DNA from: an uncultured Collinsella sp.
GTDB taxonomy: Bacteria > Actinomycetota > Coriobacteriia > Coriobacteriales > Coriobacteriaceae
NCBI GenBank assembly: GCA_902491345.1
Contig: CABUHI010000003.1
Location: 1 to 64,000, forward strand
Reading direction: 5' to 3'
Length of the DNA stretch: 64,000 bases
The notes beneath the pieces are model-generated. The model was given only the letters and a program-made list of their open reading frames with translations, ran no database searches and was not told the DNA's origin. Below, one piece after another: positions 18,410 to 27,351 of this stretch. The translations under genes were made by a program, and so were the position numbers. Numbering within the stretch: position 1 is the stretch's first letter; each line of letters begins with the position of its first letter.

Positions 18410-18539
18410 TTTCGGAAGTGCGGGGAAAAAGACAAACAGGCAAAGCACAAGCGGTATTTGAGCCAACTTTATCAGGGGTTTTGTTGAAATAAAAGGGCTT
18501 GTACTCGGAGGTAAGCAATTTTTCCCCGCACTTCCGAAA
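18410..18539. repeat. 130-bp element bounded by 21-bp perfect inverted repeats
   Basis: TTTCGGAAGTGCGGGGAAAAA at 18410-18430 is exactly inverted at 18519-18539. The 88 bp between them is AT-rich compared with the neighbouring genes and holds no convincing gene. No target duplication is visible at the ends. The size and ends resemble a MITE. The rest of 18364-18716 shows no gene. Confidence 0.65.
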
Positions 18540-18716
18540 ACCAGGTCAATCTGACTCTTGCTAAAACGATTTAGCAGTGTCGGTTAAGGTGTGGGTTTGC
18601 CACCGGGCGAACACTTTTAGCGCTTGGGACTTTATTTTTGGGCCTCGAAGGGTGGATTTCGCGCTTTTGGTAAAGAAATGAGTGCGTGTTTTGCCGTGCG
18701 CCGGCATTGGCACAGA

Positions 18717-18751
18717 AAAAGGGCCCGGAAGGCAATGCCTTCCGGGCCCTT
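18717..18751 (-). terminator. terminator of pyk
   Basis: A 35-bp near-perfect palindrome, AAAGGGCCCGGAAGGCA around one central base. On the minus strand it is followed by TTTTTCTGT. It lies 29 nt after the pyk stop. Confidence 0.85.
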
Positions 18752-18780
18752 TGCAATGCAAGTGTGCTTGCAAGTGCGTT

Positions 18781-20241
18781 TTAGCGCACCTGAGCGACGT
18801 AAGCAACGTTGGTCGAGGAGACCTTGTCCTCGAGCTGGACGCTCATGCGGGGATCGCCGGCGGTAGCGACGGTCAGGTCTCCGGCCTCGACGTAGCCGAG
18901 CTCCTTAGCAGTCTCGATCGCCTTGACGATCGTGCCGTTGACGGTGCCCTGGGTAATCTCGGCCTGGTGCGGGATAACGCCCCAGTACATGATCATCTGC
19001 TGGACGGCCCACTCGTGGCGGGAGAACGCGCAGATCGGCATGTTGGGACGGAAGTGCGAGATCAGGCGAGCGGTGCGGCCGGTGGTCGTCGGCACGGTGA
19101 TGCACTTGGCGCCAACGGTGGTAGCCATGTTCACAGCGGACATACCCACAACGTTGTTGACAACACGGGTGCCGTGGGCATCGGCCGGAACCTCGAGCGG
19201 AGCGTGAGCCGGGAGGTACTTCTCGGTCTCGAGAGCAATGCTGGCCTGCATCTTGACGGCCTCAACCGGGTACTTACCGGCAGCGGACTCGCCGGACAGC
19301 ATGACGGCGTCGGTGCCGTCATAAATGGCGTTAGCAACGTCGGCAACCTCGGCGCGCGTCGGGCGCGGGTTCTGCTGCATGGAGTCGAGCATCTGCGTAG
19401 CGGTGATGACGGGCTTGTAGGCCGCGTTGCACTTGGCGATGATCTCCTTCTGGATGTGCGGAACGAGCTCGGGCTTGATCTCGATGCCCAGGTCGCCACG
19501 GGCAACCATGATGCCGTCGGAAGCCTCGAGGATCTCGTCGAAGTTCTCGACGCCCAGGGCGCACTCGATCTTCGGGAAGATCGTCACGTGCTCGCCACCG
19601 TTCTCGCGGCAAAGCTCGCGGATGCCGCGGACGGACTCGCCGTCACGGATGAAGGAAGCGGCGATGTAGTCGATGTTCTCGGTCAGGCCAAAGAGGATGT
19701 CCTGACGATCGCGCTCGGTGATAGCGGGCAGCGAGATGTTGACGTTGGGCATGTTGACGCCCTTGCGCTCGCCGATCAGGCCGTCGTTCTTGACGACGCA
19801 GGTCATGTCCTGGCCGTCGACGGACTCGACCTCGAGGGCAACCAGGCCGTCATCGATCAGGATGAGGGAGCCCTTCTCGACCTCGGAGGGCAGAGCCAGG
19901 TAGTCGAGGGAGATGTGCTCAGCGGTGCCGTGGAAATCCTCGGTCGTGGGCTGAGCGGTGACGACGATCTTGTCGCCGGTCTTGACGGCAACCTTCTTGC
20001 CATCGACCAGAAGGCCGGTGCGGACCTCGGGGCCCTTGGTGTCGAGCAGGATGCCGACGGGCATACCGAGCTCCTTGGAAATACGACGGACGCGCTCGAT
20101 GCGACCGTGGTGCTCGTCGTAGGAGCCGTGCGAGAAGTTAAAACGGGCGACGTTCATGCCCGCCTTGATCATCTCGCGGATGGTCTCGTCGCTATCGCAG
20201 GCGGGACCCATGGTGCATACAATCTTAGTGCGCTTGTACAT
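18781..20241 (-). CDS. pyk: pyruvate kinase
   Basis: Last step of glycolysis: phosphoenolpyruvate plus ADP gives pyruvate plus ATP. The 486-residue protein starts MYKRTKIVCTMGPA and has RFNFSHG. The active-site signature is IFPKIECALGV, the substrate loop MVARGDLGIE, and ATQMLDSM in the Mg-binding region. The C-terminal domain is of normal size with no extra PEP-utiliser domain. AGGT is 4 nt before the ATG. It is monocistronic with a strong terminator. Confidence 0.97.
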   Translation of the reverse strand: MYKRTKIVCTMGPACDSDETIREMIKAGMNVARFNFSHGSYDEHHGRIERVRRISKELGMPVGILLDTKGPEVRTGLLVDGKKVAVKTGDKIVVTAQPTTEDFHGTAEHISLDYLALPSEVEKGSLILIDDGLVALEVESVDGQDMTCVVKNDGLIGERKGVNMPNVNISLPAITERDRQDILFGLTENIDYIAASFIRDGESVRGIRELCRENGGEHVTIFPKIECALGVENFDEILEASDGIMVARGDLGIEIKPELVPHIQKEIIAKCNAAYKPVITATQMLDSMQQNPRPTRAEVADVANAIYDGTDAVMLSGESAAGKYPVEAVKMQASIALETEKYLPAHAPLEVPADAHGTRVVNNVVGMSAVNMATTVGAKCITVPTTTGRTARLISHFRPNMPICAFSRHEWAVQQMIMYWGVIPHQAEITQGTVNGTIVKAIETAKELGYVEAGDLTVATAGDPRMSVQLEDKVSSTNVAYVAQVR

Positions 20242-20304
20242 TCAGACCTCCATCTGACATCGTCTTGCGCTGATAGATAAACCATAAGAAATAAAACTGA
20301 GTTG

Positions 20305-20335
20305 ATTATAACGAAATGGCGACCGAATACCCCAA
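20305..20335 (-). promoter_or_regulatory. probable pyk promoter
   Basis: A perfect TATAAT lies on the minus strand at 20305-20310. A weak TTGGGG (20330-20335) with a 19-bp spacer is the best -35 candidate. The flanking 20242-20540 region is AT-rich, holds no gene and separates two divergent genes. Confidence 0.5.
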
Positions 20336-20578
20336 AAAATCGACCGTATGCCGAATTAGAAGTTCATTTTTTGCGGAAAAACGGTATATGCAAAAACTTT
20401 ACCAACCGTTCTAACCGCTGCTATCTGGGCGATATTTCAGTTTGATGATGCGCCGAAGAAAAAACGTTTTATCAATGTTGAGCATCACACGGCCTGCACC
20501 GTTGCTTATGGACCATATTTCCAAATGGATTGTTTTGGCTAGACGCGTTGCTTTGGGGTACCATAGCTCCACTATCAA

Positions 20579-20675
20579 CTGCCGCTCAGCACGGCAGCCT
20601 TGATGAGCCCTTGCCCTTCTCCTGGGAATTATGATCGGGCATCAATCTGCTGAGTGGCCCGAATCCCAGGAGGGG
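20579..20675 (+). promoter_or_regulatory. structured 5' leader of the P-type ATPase, candidate riboswitch
   Basis: Hairpin 1 is CTGCCG-CTCAGCA-CGGCAG (20579-20597). Hairpin 2 spans 20621-20670: CCTGGGA pairs with TCCCAGG and CGGGC with GCCCG. Its apical loop contains TGCTGAG (20648-20654), the exact complement of the hairpin 1 loop, so the loops can kiss. An alternative stem pairs TTGATG and CCC (20600-20610) with GGGCATCAA (20637-20645) and excludes hairpin 2. Hairpin 2 ends inside the ribosome binding site AGGAGGGG (20668-20675). TTGGCT and TACCAT at about 20535-20564 may be the promoter. I could not match it to yybP-ykoY or another known class. Confidence 0.6.
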
Positions 20676-20682
20676 ACTCTAT

Positions 20683-23364
20683 ATGCAAAAGGAATACCTG
20701 TCCGCCGCGGCGGAGGTGCTCAGCGACCAGGGTGTCGATGAGAACCTCGGCCTGAGCGACGACGAGGCGTCGTCGCGCCTCGCTAAGACAGGCCCTAACA
20801 AGCTCGAGGAAGCCGAGAAGACGCCGCTGTGGAAGCGTTTCTTTGAGCAGATGGCCGATCCCATGGTCATCATGCTGATCGTTGCCGCCGTCATCAGTGC
20901 GCTCACGGGCATGGTCAAGGGCGAGCCCGACTTTGCCGATGTCGTCATTATCATGTTCGTCGTTATCGTCAACTCGGTGCTGGGCGTGGTCCAGGAAGCC
21001 AAGAGCGAAGAAGCCCTCGAGGCCCTGCAGGAGATGAGCGCGGCGCAGTCCAAGGTGCTGCGCGACGGTAAGCTCGTGCACCTGCCGAGTGCCGAGCTCG
21101 TGCCCGGCGACGTGATCATGCTCGAGGCGGGCGACTCCGTCCCGGCCGACTGCCGCGTGCTCGAGAGCGCTACGATGAAGATCGAAGAGGCCGCCCTTAC
21201 CGGCGAGTCCGTGCCCGTCGAGAAGCATGCCAACGTGATCGAGCTCGCCGCGGGCACCGATGACGTGCCGCTCGGCGACCGCAAGAACATGTGCTATATG
21301 GGTTCCACCGTTGTGTACGGCCGTGGTCGCGCCGTCGTGGTCGGCACCGGCATGAACACCGAGATGGGCAAGATTGCCGGCGCCCTGGCCGAGGCCAAGG
21401 AAGAGCTCACGCCGCTGCAGGTGAAGCTCGCCGAGCTCAGCCGCATCCTTACCATTATGGTTATCGTCATCTGCGTCGTCATCTTTGGCGTCGACATCAT
21501 CCGTCACGGCGTGGGCAACGTCCTCACCGACCCGACTGCCCTGCTCGACACCTTTATGGTCGCCGTCTCGCTTGCCGTCGCCGCCATCCCCGAGGGCCTG
21601 GTCGCCGTCGTGACCATCGTGCTTTCGCTCGGCGTGACCAAGATGGCCAAGCGCCAGGCGATCATCCGCAAGCTTTCTGCCGTCGAGACCCTTGGCTGCA
21701 CGCAGACCATCTGCTCCGACAAGACCGGCACCCTTACCCAGAACAAGATGACCGTCGTCAAGCACGAGCTCGCTGCGCCCAAGGAGAAGTTCCTGGCCGG
21801 TATGGCACTGTGCTCCGATGCCCAGTGGGACGAGGAACTGGGCGAGGCCGTGGGCGAGCCGACCGAGTGTGCACTCGTCAACGATGCCGGCAAGGCTGGT
21901 CTTACTGGCCTGACTGCCGAGCACCCGCGCGTGGGCGAGGCCCCGTTCGACTCGGGCCGTAAGATGATGTCTGTGGTCGTCGAGACCCTGGACGGCGAGT
22001 ACGAGCAGTACACCAAGGGCGCGCCCGACGTGGTGATTGGTCTGTGCACCCATATCTACGAGGGCGAAAAGGTCGTCCCCCTGACCGAGGAGCGTCGCGC
22101 CGAGCTCGTGGCCGCCAACAAGGCCATGGCCGACGAGGCCCTGCGCGTGCTGGCGCTGGCAAGCCGCACTTACACCGAGGTCCCGAGCGACTGCAGCCCC
22201 GCTGCGCTCGAGCACGACCTGGTCTTCTGCGGCCTATCCGGCATGATTGACCCTGTCCGCCCCGAGGTCGCCGACGCCATCCGCGAGGCCCACGATGCCG
22301 GTATTCGCACCGTCATGATCACGGGCGACCATATCGACACCGCCGTGGCCATTGCCAAGCAGCTGGGAATCGTCACCGATCGCAGCCATGCCATCACCGG
22401 TGCCGACCTCGATCGCATGAGCGACGAGGAGCTCGACGCGCACATCGAGGACTACGGCGTGTACGCTCGCGTCCAGCCCGAGCACAAGACCCGCATCGTC
22501 GAGGCCTGGAAGTCGCGCGACCAGATCGTGGCCATGACGGGCGACGGCGTCAACGACGCCCCGTCCATCAAGCGCGCCGACATCGGCGTGGGCATGGGCA
22601 TCACCGGTACCGACGTCACCAAGAACGTTGCCGACATGGTGCTTGCCGACGACAACTTCGCCACCATCATCGGTGCTTGCGAAGAGGGCCGTCGCATCTA
22701 CGACAATATCCGCAAGGTCATCCAGTTCCTGCTTTCGGCTAACCTTGCCGAGGTGTTCTCGGTGTTTATCGCCACGCTCATCGGCTTTACCATCTTCCAG
22801 CCGGTGCAGCTGCTGTGGGTGAACCTGGTCACCGACTGCTTCCCCGCGCTCGCGCTGGGCATGGAGGATGCCGAGGGCGACATCATGAAGCGCAAGCCGC
22901 GCAACGCCAAGGACGGCGTCTTTGCCGGTAATATGGGCCTGGACTGTGTGGTCCAGGGCTTGATCATCACCGTGCTGGTGCTGGCGAGCTTCTTTGTGGG
23001 CGTGTACTTTGACATGGGCTACATCCACATCGCCGATATGATCGCCGGCAATGCCGACGAGGAAGGCGTGATGATGGCGTTCATCACGCTCAACATGGTC
23101 GAGATTTTCCACTGCTTCAATATGCGCAGCCGTCGTGCGTCGCTGTTCACCATGAAGAAGCAGAACAAGTGGCTGTGGGCTTCCGCCGCGCTGGCACTGG
23201 TGCTGACGGTGATCGTGACCGTGCAGCCGACGCTTGCCGAGATGTTCTTCGGCCCTGTGACGCTTGAGCTCAAGGGCGTTCTTGCCGCGCTGGGTCTGGC
23301 CTTCCTGATCATCCCGCTTATGGAGATCTACAAGGCGATCATGCGCGCGGTCGAGAAGGAGTAA
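20683..23364 (+). CDS. calcium-type cation-translocating P-type ATPase
   Basis: ATP-driven cation pump of the P2 (SERCA/PMCA-like) group, probably exporting Ca2+. The 893 residues give the cation ATPase N-terminal domain (about 5-70), the E1-E2 actuator domain with TGES and the phosphorylation motif DKTGTLT (Asp346). TGDGVNDAPSIK in the P domain and ten membrane segments ending in the C-terminal transporter domain complete it. In the membrane, VAAIPEGLVA carries the usual IPE(G)L cation site. The ATG follows AGGAGGGG at a good distance. A structured leader precedes it, so translation may respond to a ligand or ion. Confidence 0.93.
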   Translation: MQKEYLSAAAEVLSDQGVDENLGLSDDEASSRLAKTGPNKLEEAEKTPLWKRFFEQMADPMVIMLIVAAVISALTGMVKGEPDFADVVIIMFVVIVNSVLGVVQEAKSEEALEALQEMSAAQSKVLRDGKLVHLPSAELVPGDVIMLEAGDSVPADCRVLESATMKIEEAALTGESVPVEKHANVIELAAGTDDVPLGDRKNMCYMGSTVVYGRGRAVVVGTGMNTEMGKIAGALAEAKEELTPLQVKLAELSRILTIMVIVICVVIFGVDIIRHGVGNVLTDPTALLDTFMVAVSLAVAAIPEGLVAVVTIVLSLGVTKMAKRQAIIRKLSAVETLGCTQTICSDKTGTLTQNKMTVVKHELAAPKEKFLAGMALCSDAQWDEELGEAVGEPTECALVNDAGKAGLTGLTAEHPRVGEAPFDSGRKMMSVVVETLDGEYEQYTKGAPDVVIGLCTHIYEGEKVVPLTEERRAELVAANKAMADEALRVLALASRTYTEVPSDCSPAALEHDLVFCGLSGMIDPVRPEVADAIREAHDAGIRTVMITGDHIDTAVAIAKQLGIVTDRSHAITGADLDRMSDEELDAHIEDYGVYARVQPEHKTRIVEAWKSRDQIVAMTGDGVNDAPSIKRADIGVGMGITGTDVTKNVADMVLADDNFATIIGACEEGRRIYDNIRKVIQFLLSANLAEVFSVFIATLIGFTIFQPVQLLWVNLVTDCFPALALGMEDAEGDIMKRKPRNAKDGVFAGNMGLDCVVQGLIITVLVLASFFVGVYFDMGYIHIADMIAGNADEEGVMMAFITLNMVEIFHCFNMRSRRASLFTMKKQNKWLWASAALALVLTVIVTVQPTLAEMFFGPVTLELKGVLAALGLAFLIIPLMEIYKAIMRAVEKE

Positions 23365-23374
23365 CGTACCTGTC

Positions 23375-23470
23375 CGGGCCCGACCGCCTGCGGGGTTTCC
23401 ACGGGCACGTCCTCGCCGCTTTGCGGCTGCGGGATGTGCCCTTAGGAAACCCCTCCCGGCGGGCGGGCCC
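23375..23470 (+). repeat. long GC-rich hairpin after the ATPase gene
   Basis: GGGCCCG/CGGGCCC, GGGGTTTCC/GGAAACCCC and GGGCAC/GTGCCC nest into one ~96-nt stem-loop. There is no T-run, so it more likely protects the mRNA end or is a repeat than acts as a terminator. Confidence 0.5.
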
Positions 23471-23529
23471 TGCGGTATCCTTGCTGGCTTTTCTCCCGTG
23501 CGGATGAAAAGGGCTGAGGGAAAGTTTGT

Positions 23530-23563
23530 GAGCTGGTCGGGCTTTGCCCGGCCAGCTCTTTTT
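23530..23563 (+). terminator. terminator between the ATPase gene and rsgA
   Basis: GAGCTGGTCGGGC-TTT-GCCCGGCCAGCTC followed by TTTTT. It isolates rsgA from the upstream gene. Confidence 0.88.
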
Positions 23564-23611
23564 GATTTAAAATACCTGCTCAGTTGTGATTTATGGTGCT
23601 GGGAGGCGCTT

Positions 23612-24796
23612 GTGGGCAAGGCTAAGGCTAAAGCGAAGAAAAAGACGACGGGGGCGCGGGCTAAGCGCGATCGTCGTCGGAAGCTTGCGACCGAGGCCCC
23701 CGCATCAGCCGAGGAGCTGCTGGCAAACGTGCCGGGACTCGACGCGCTGCAGGATGTTCCGGCGTTCGATGACCTGCCGGTCGATGAAGCTCAGCAGGCG
23801 GCATTTGACGACTTTTGCGCACATGCCGAGGAGCCCGAGCAGATGCAGCTTGGTGCCGTGGTGCGCCTGGATCGTGGGTTTCCGCTGGTGGCGACTGCCG
23901 ATGACACCTTTCGTGCCGAGCATGCCGTGGGGTTTGCCAAGTCGCGTGGCGAGGACGAGGTTCTGCTGCCCGCCGTGGGCGACCGCGTGGCGGTGCGTCG
24001 TGCGCCCGGGCACAACATGGGCGTGATCGAGTGCGTGCTGCCACGCCGCACGAGTTTTGAGCGCTGGCGCGGACGCGCTCGCGGCGAGCGTCAGGTGCTT
24101 TGCTCCAACGTGGATAGCGTGCTGATCGTGCAGGCGCTCGGCGCCGGCGAGGTACTGCTCGACCGCGTGGCGCGCTCGCTGGTGTTGGCACTCGACTGCG
24201 GTGCCGAGCCGGTGGTGGTACTCACCAAGGCCGACCGCTGCGACGCCGATGAGCTCGAGCGCGATCTGGACCGTGTGCACCGCTTGGTGGGTCCGGACGT
24301 GCGCGTGATCGTGACGTCCTCTGCCGAGGGTCGTGGCCTGGACGAGGTGCGCGCCTGCGTGCCCGCCGGGAGCTGCGCCATGATCTTGGGTGAATCGGGT
24401 GCTGGCAAGTCGACGCTGCTCAACGCGCTGCTGGGTCACGATACGTTGGCGACCGGCGGCGTACGTGAGCGCGATGACCAGGGTCGCCACACCACGGTCG
24501 CGCGCGTGATGGTGGTACTGCCGGGCGAAGCCGGCGTGATCGCCGATGCCCCGGGTCTGCGGAGCCTGCCGCTTGTGGGCCACGAGCGGGGGTTGGCCCG
24601 CGCGTTTCCCGAGATCGTCGAGGCGTCGCGCGCGTGCCGGTTTGGCGATTGCACACACACCCATGAGCCGGGTTGTGCCGTTCGCGAGGCCGAGGACGCG
24701 GGACAGATTGACAGCCTGCGTCTGGAGACGTTCCAAAACTTGGCGTCATCCATGCGCGTGAGTGCTCAGATGCTCGATCCCGATGTTCATCTGTAA
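23612..24796 (+). CDS. rsgA: ribosome small-subunit GTPase RsgA
   Basis: Late 30S subunit maturation GTPase. The G motifs are circularly permuted as in all RsgA: G4 LTKADRCD, then G1 GESGAGKST (about 260-268), then G3 DAPGLRSL. The C-terminal zinc site is CRFGDCTHTHEPGC. The N-terminal ~25 residues are very Lys/Arg-rich (GKAKAKAKKKT) and, with ~80 further residues before the OB fold, make it longer (394 aa) than the E. coli protein. The GTG start at 23612 has GGGAGG upstream; codons before it lie in the terminator. Confidence 0.95.
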   Translation: MGKAKAKAKKKTTGARAKRDRRRKLATEAPASAEELLANVPGLDALQDVPAFDDLPVDEAQQAAFDDFCAHAEEPEQMQLGAVVRLDRGFPLVATADDTFRAEHAVGFAKSRGEDEVLLPAVGDRVAVRRAPGHNMGVIECVLPRRTSFERWRGRARGERQVLCSNVDSVLIVQALGAGEVLLDRVARSLVLALDCGAEPVVVLTKADRCDADELERDLDRVHRLVGPDVRVIVTSSAEGRGLDEVRACVPAGSCAMILGESGAGKSTLLNALLGHDTLATGGVRERDDQGRHTTVARVMVVLPGEAGVIADAPGLRSLPLVGHERGLARAFPEIVEASRACRFGDCTHTHEPGCAVREAEDAGQIDSLRLETFQNLASSMRVSAQMLDPDVHL

Positions 24797-24813
24797 TTGA
24801 ATCTATCTATGAC

Positions 24814-24848
24814 AGCCGTCTCCCAATGGTGCGGGAGGCGGCTTTTTT
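24814..24848 (+). terminator. terminator of rsgA
   Basis: AGCCGTCTCCC pairs with GGGAGGCGGCT around an 8-nt loop and runs into TTTTTT. Confidence 0.88.
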
Positions 24849-25048
24849 ATTGCCGATGCGCCCCTAAACGTGCGTTTTGCTGACGTGCTGACCAAAACCT
24901 TGCCACGAGCTTGACGGGCCGGTCAGCTTTTGGTCGGCAATTGGTTTGACACTCAAAACCAAGATCGCGATCGCACCGTTTTGCTGCTTGCCCGCTCGGA
25001 CAATGGTGCTACGGGCATCCGCCCGGTGCTACCTTGAGAGGAGCGGCC
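24849..25048 (+). other. upstream region of the Tad locus
   Basis: 200 bp with no gene. It holds an inverted repeat, GCTGACCAAAA (24887 onwards) facing GGTCAGC and TTTTGGTC about 30 bp later, and a TTGACA. No convincing -10 lies at the right distance. It presumably contains the promoter and a regulator site for the pilus operon. Confidence 0.4.
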
Positions 25049-25708
25049 GTGAACAAGAGCAAGCGCATCGCCATCAGTCTAATCGCGGGTGTGCTCGCCG
25101 CGCTGCTCTGCATGGTCTACGCATCGTCGATTCGCTCGCAGGCTGAGCAGGTCCAGGCCGAGACGCTGGCCAAGTATGGCGGCGATCGCGTCGAGGTGTG
25201 CGTCGCGGCGCGTGATATCGATGTGGGCGAGACCCTCGACGAGACCAATGTCATAACCCAGGAATGGCTGGCGAGCCTACTGCCGCGCGATGCGGCGACC
25301 GAGTTGCGCCAGGTGCGCGGCGACGTGACGACCTCACGCATCCCTAAAAATGCCGTGATTTGCGATGTCTACACCAAGGCCGAAACCCACACGCTCGAGG
25401 TGCCCAAAGGCAAGGTCGCCGTTTCGGTGGCGGTCGATGCCGAGCATTCGGTCGGGGGCGCCACGGGCGTGGGCAGCTACGTGGACGTGTACGTGCAAAA
25501 GGACGGCGTAACCGATCGGCTGTGCGGCGCGCGCGTGATCGATACCAGCGAAGAGGCCGGCGCCACGCACGAAGGCAAGATCGAATGGGTGACGCTGGCG
25601 GCCGACCCCGAAGACGTTAAGGAATTGCTGGGGGCCTCGGGCAAGGGGACGGTCAGTTTGACGATTCCCGCCACGGTGCGCGGCAAAAAGAGCGGAGGCG
25701 ACGAGTGA
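25049..25708 (+). CDS. cpaB: Flp pilus assembly protein CpaB (RcpC-like)
   Basis: Periplasm- or wall-side assembly factor of Tad pili. The 219-residue protein has one N-terminal membrane helix (about 6-27) followed by an SAF-type domain (VEVCVAARDIDVGETLDETN). A second half (VPKGKVAVSVAVDAE, VGSYVDVYVQKDG) is typical of CpaB/RcpC. The GTG start at 25049 has GAGAGGAG 5 nt upstream. It is first in a tightly packed operon and overlaps the next gene by TGATG. Confidence 0.88.
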   Translation: MNKSKRIAISLIAGVLAALLCMVYASSIRSQAEQVQAETLAKYGGDRVEVCVAARDIDVGETLDETNVITQEWLASLLPRDAATELRQVRGDVTTSRIPKNAVICDVYTKAETHTLEVPKGKVAVSVAVDAEHSVGGATGVGSYVDVYVQKDGVTDRLCGARVIDTSEEAGATHEGKIEWVTLAADPEDVKELLGASGKGTVSLTIPATVRGKKSGGDE

Positions 25709-27351
25709 TGAAGGCGATCTGGCTTGCATGCTGCGCGTGCGGTGATTACGGATTGCTGCAGCGGGAAGTCGAGGGCCGCGATGCAGGCGCGCAGGTGCTT
25801 CGCGTGGGCGACCTGGATGGGCTGGTTTCCATGGTGCGGGCGTTTCCGTCGCGTCGTGGGGCGGCGATTATCGCGGCAGCCTTGTTCGATGCCGAAGACG
25901 TGCGAAAGACTGTTGCGCGCCTGACGGCCGAGGGCCGCGTGAGCCGCGTGGTCGTACTGATAGAGACGCTCGATCCTTCGGATATCGAGGGGCTGTTTCG
26001 CGCGGGGGCGACCGAGGTTATCGCTGCGCGTAGCATATGCGGCAACGGACGCGCGGGCGAGGGAACGGTTGATTACGACCGGTGTATGACGATTGAGCCC
26101 GATGCTTTTGTTGATAGGGAATCCGGGGCGCCTCGCGCTACAAGAGGCCCGCGTGTTGATGATTGTGGAAAAGCGGAAGCCGAGCATGATCGGTGCCCCC
26201 GGGATCCCCTTGCATACGATGAAGTCGGAGAGCCAGTGCCGTATGGCGAGGATCTTTTGGCCGTAGATATGGGATACGTGCATGGCGTGAGCCTGGTCGA
26301 TGAGCTCGACGAGGTTGAGGGGCTTGCCGGGAACGACAATGTTCGTGCCGATGCGACCGTGAAGTCCCCAGATTCGGCCCCGCGGGCCGAGCAGCCTGCC
26401 ATGCCGGCTTGGGCGCAGCATATGAGCGCTGCCGGGGAGACGGGGACGTTGCCGCCCGTACCGGCGCCGCCTGCCCCCGCACCGCCGGCGGATGCCGTCG
26501 CCCCGTCGCATCGAGCCCCGGTTGTCTGCGTCGTTTCGGGTTCGGGCGGTTGCGGCAAGTCGACGATCGTCGCCACCATGGCGCATGCGGCGTCGCTGCT
26601 GGGCCTGCGTGCTGCCGTGCTCGACTTGGACCTGATGTTTGGAAACCTCTACGACCTGTTGGGTGCCGATACCCCGCATGACATGGCGACGCTTATCGAG
26701 CCATCGGCTGCGGGCGCACTTGCCGAATCGGACATCGTGGGCGCCTCGATGCGTGTGGCCCCGGGCGTCACGCTTTGGGGCCCGGTCGCCGCGCCCGAAC
26801 AGGCCGAGCTCATGGCGCGCCCGGTGGAGCTGCTGCTCGACGTCTTGCGCCGCGAATCCGACGTGGTTCTTGTCGACACCTCGGTCTTTTGGGGTGACGC
26901 CGTGGCGGCCGCGGTGGCGGCAAGCGATCGCTGCCTGGTCGTGGGCGATTCGGCGGTGTCGTCTGCGACGTCCGCAGCACGCGTTATCGAGCTGGCGAGC
27001 CGTGTGGGCGTGCCGCGTACGCGCATGAGCGCCGTATTCAACCGGTTTGGCGCGCGCGGTGCCGACGAGGATGTCGCCATGCGCTTTGAGATTGCCTGCG
27101 CGTTGAGCTCCAAGATCCGCATCGCCGACGGTGGGCAGGACCTGGCGGCGCTCATGGCATTCGGCCGTGCTGACGAGGCAGTGGGACAGACCAGCGCTTT
27201 TGCCGCCAGCGTGCGCGAAGCCACGCGCGAGATGCTCGTGGAGCTGGGCTGCGCCGTCGGTCCCTGGAGTGACATGGTCACCGACCGCGCGACGCGCACC
27301 GAGCGCCCACGTATCCGTCTTCCCTGGTCGCGCGAGGGTGATTCGCGATGA
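25708..27351 (+). CDS. Tad pilus localisation ATPase (TadZ/CpaE-like)
   Basis: Member of the ParA/MinD-like superfamily that positions the Tad machine. Residues 1-120 resemble a degenerate receiver domain, and 120-270 are a Pro/Ala-rich linker. Residues ~270-520 are the ATPase, with deviant Walker A GSGGCGKST at 278-286 and Walker B-like AAVLDLDLMFGNL. The length, 547 residues, is long for the family because of the linker. The ATG overlaps the cpaB stop (TGATG). The next gene starts in its last codons (ATGA overlap). Confidence 0.88.
   Translation: MKAIWLACCACGDYGLLQREVEGRDAGAQVLRVGDLDGLVSMVRAFPSRRGAAIIAAALFDAEDVRKTVARLTAEGRVSRVVVLIETLDPSDIEGLFRAGATEVIAARSICGNGRAGEGTVDYDRCMTIEPDAFVDRESGAPRATRGPRVDDCGKAEAEHDRCPRDPLAYDEVGEPVPYGEDLLAVDMGYVHGVSLVDELDEVEGLAGNDNVRADATVKSPDSAPRAEQPAMPAWAQHMSAAGETGTLPPVPAPPAPAPPADAVAPSHRAPVVCVVSGSGGCGKSTIVATMAHAASLLGLRAAVLDLDLMFGNLYDLLGADTPHDMATLIEPSAAGALAESDIVGASMRVAPGVTLWGPVAAPEQAELMARPVELLLDVLRRESDVVLVDTSVFWGDAVAAAVAASDRCLVVGDSAVSSATSAARVIELASRVGVPRTRMSAVFNRFGARGADEDVAMRFEIACALSSKIRIADGGQDLAALMAFGRADEAVGQTSAFAASVREATREMLVELGCAVGPWSDMVTDRATRTERPRIRLPWSREGDSR

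Noticed and set aside
20540..20682. yybP-ykoY manganese riboswitch before the ATPase
   Set aside because: The conserved loop sequences of that class are not present; the leader is reported as an unassigned candidate instead.
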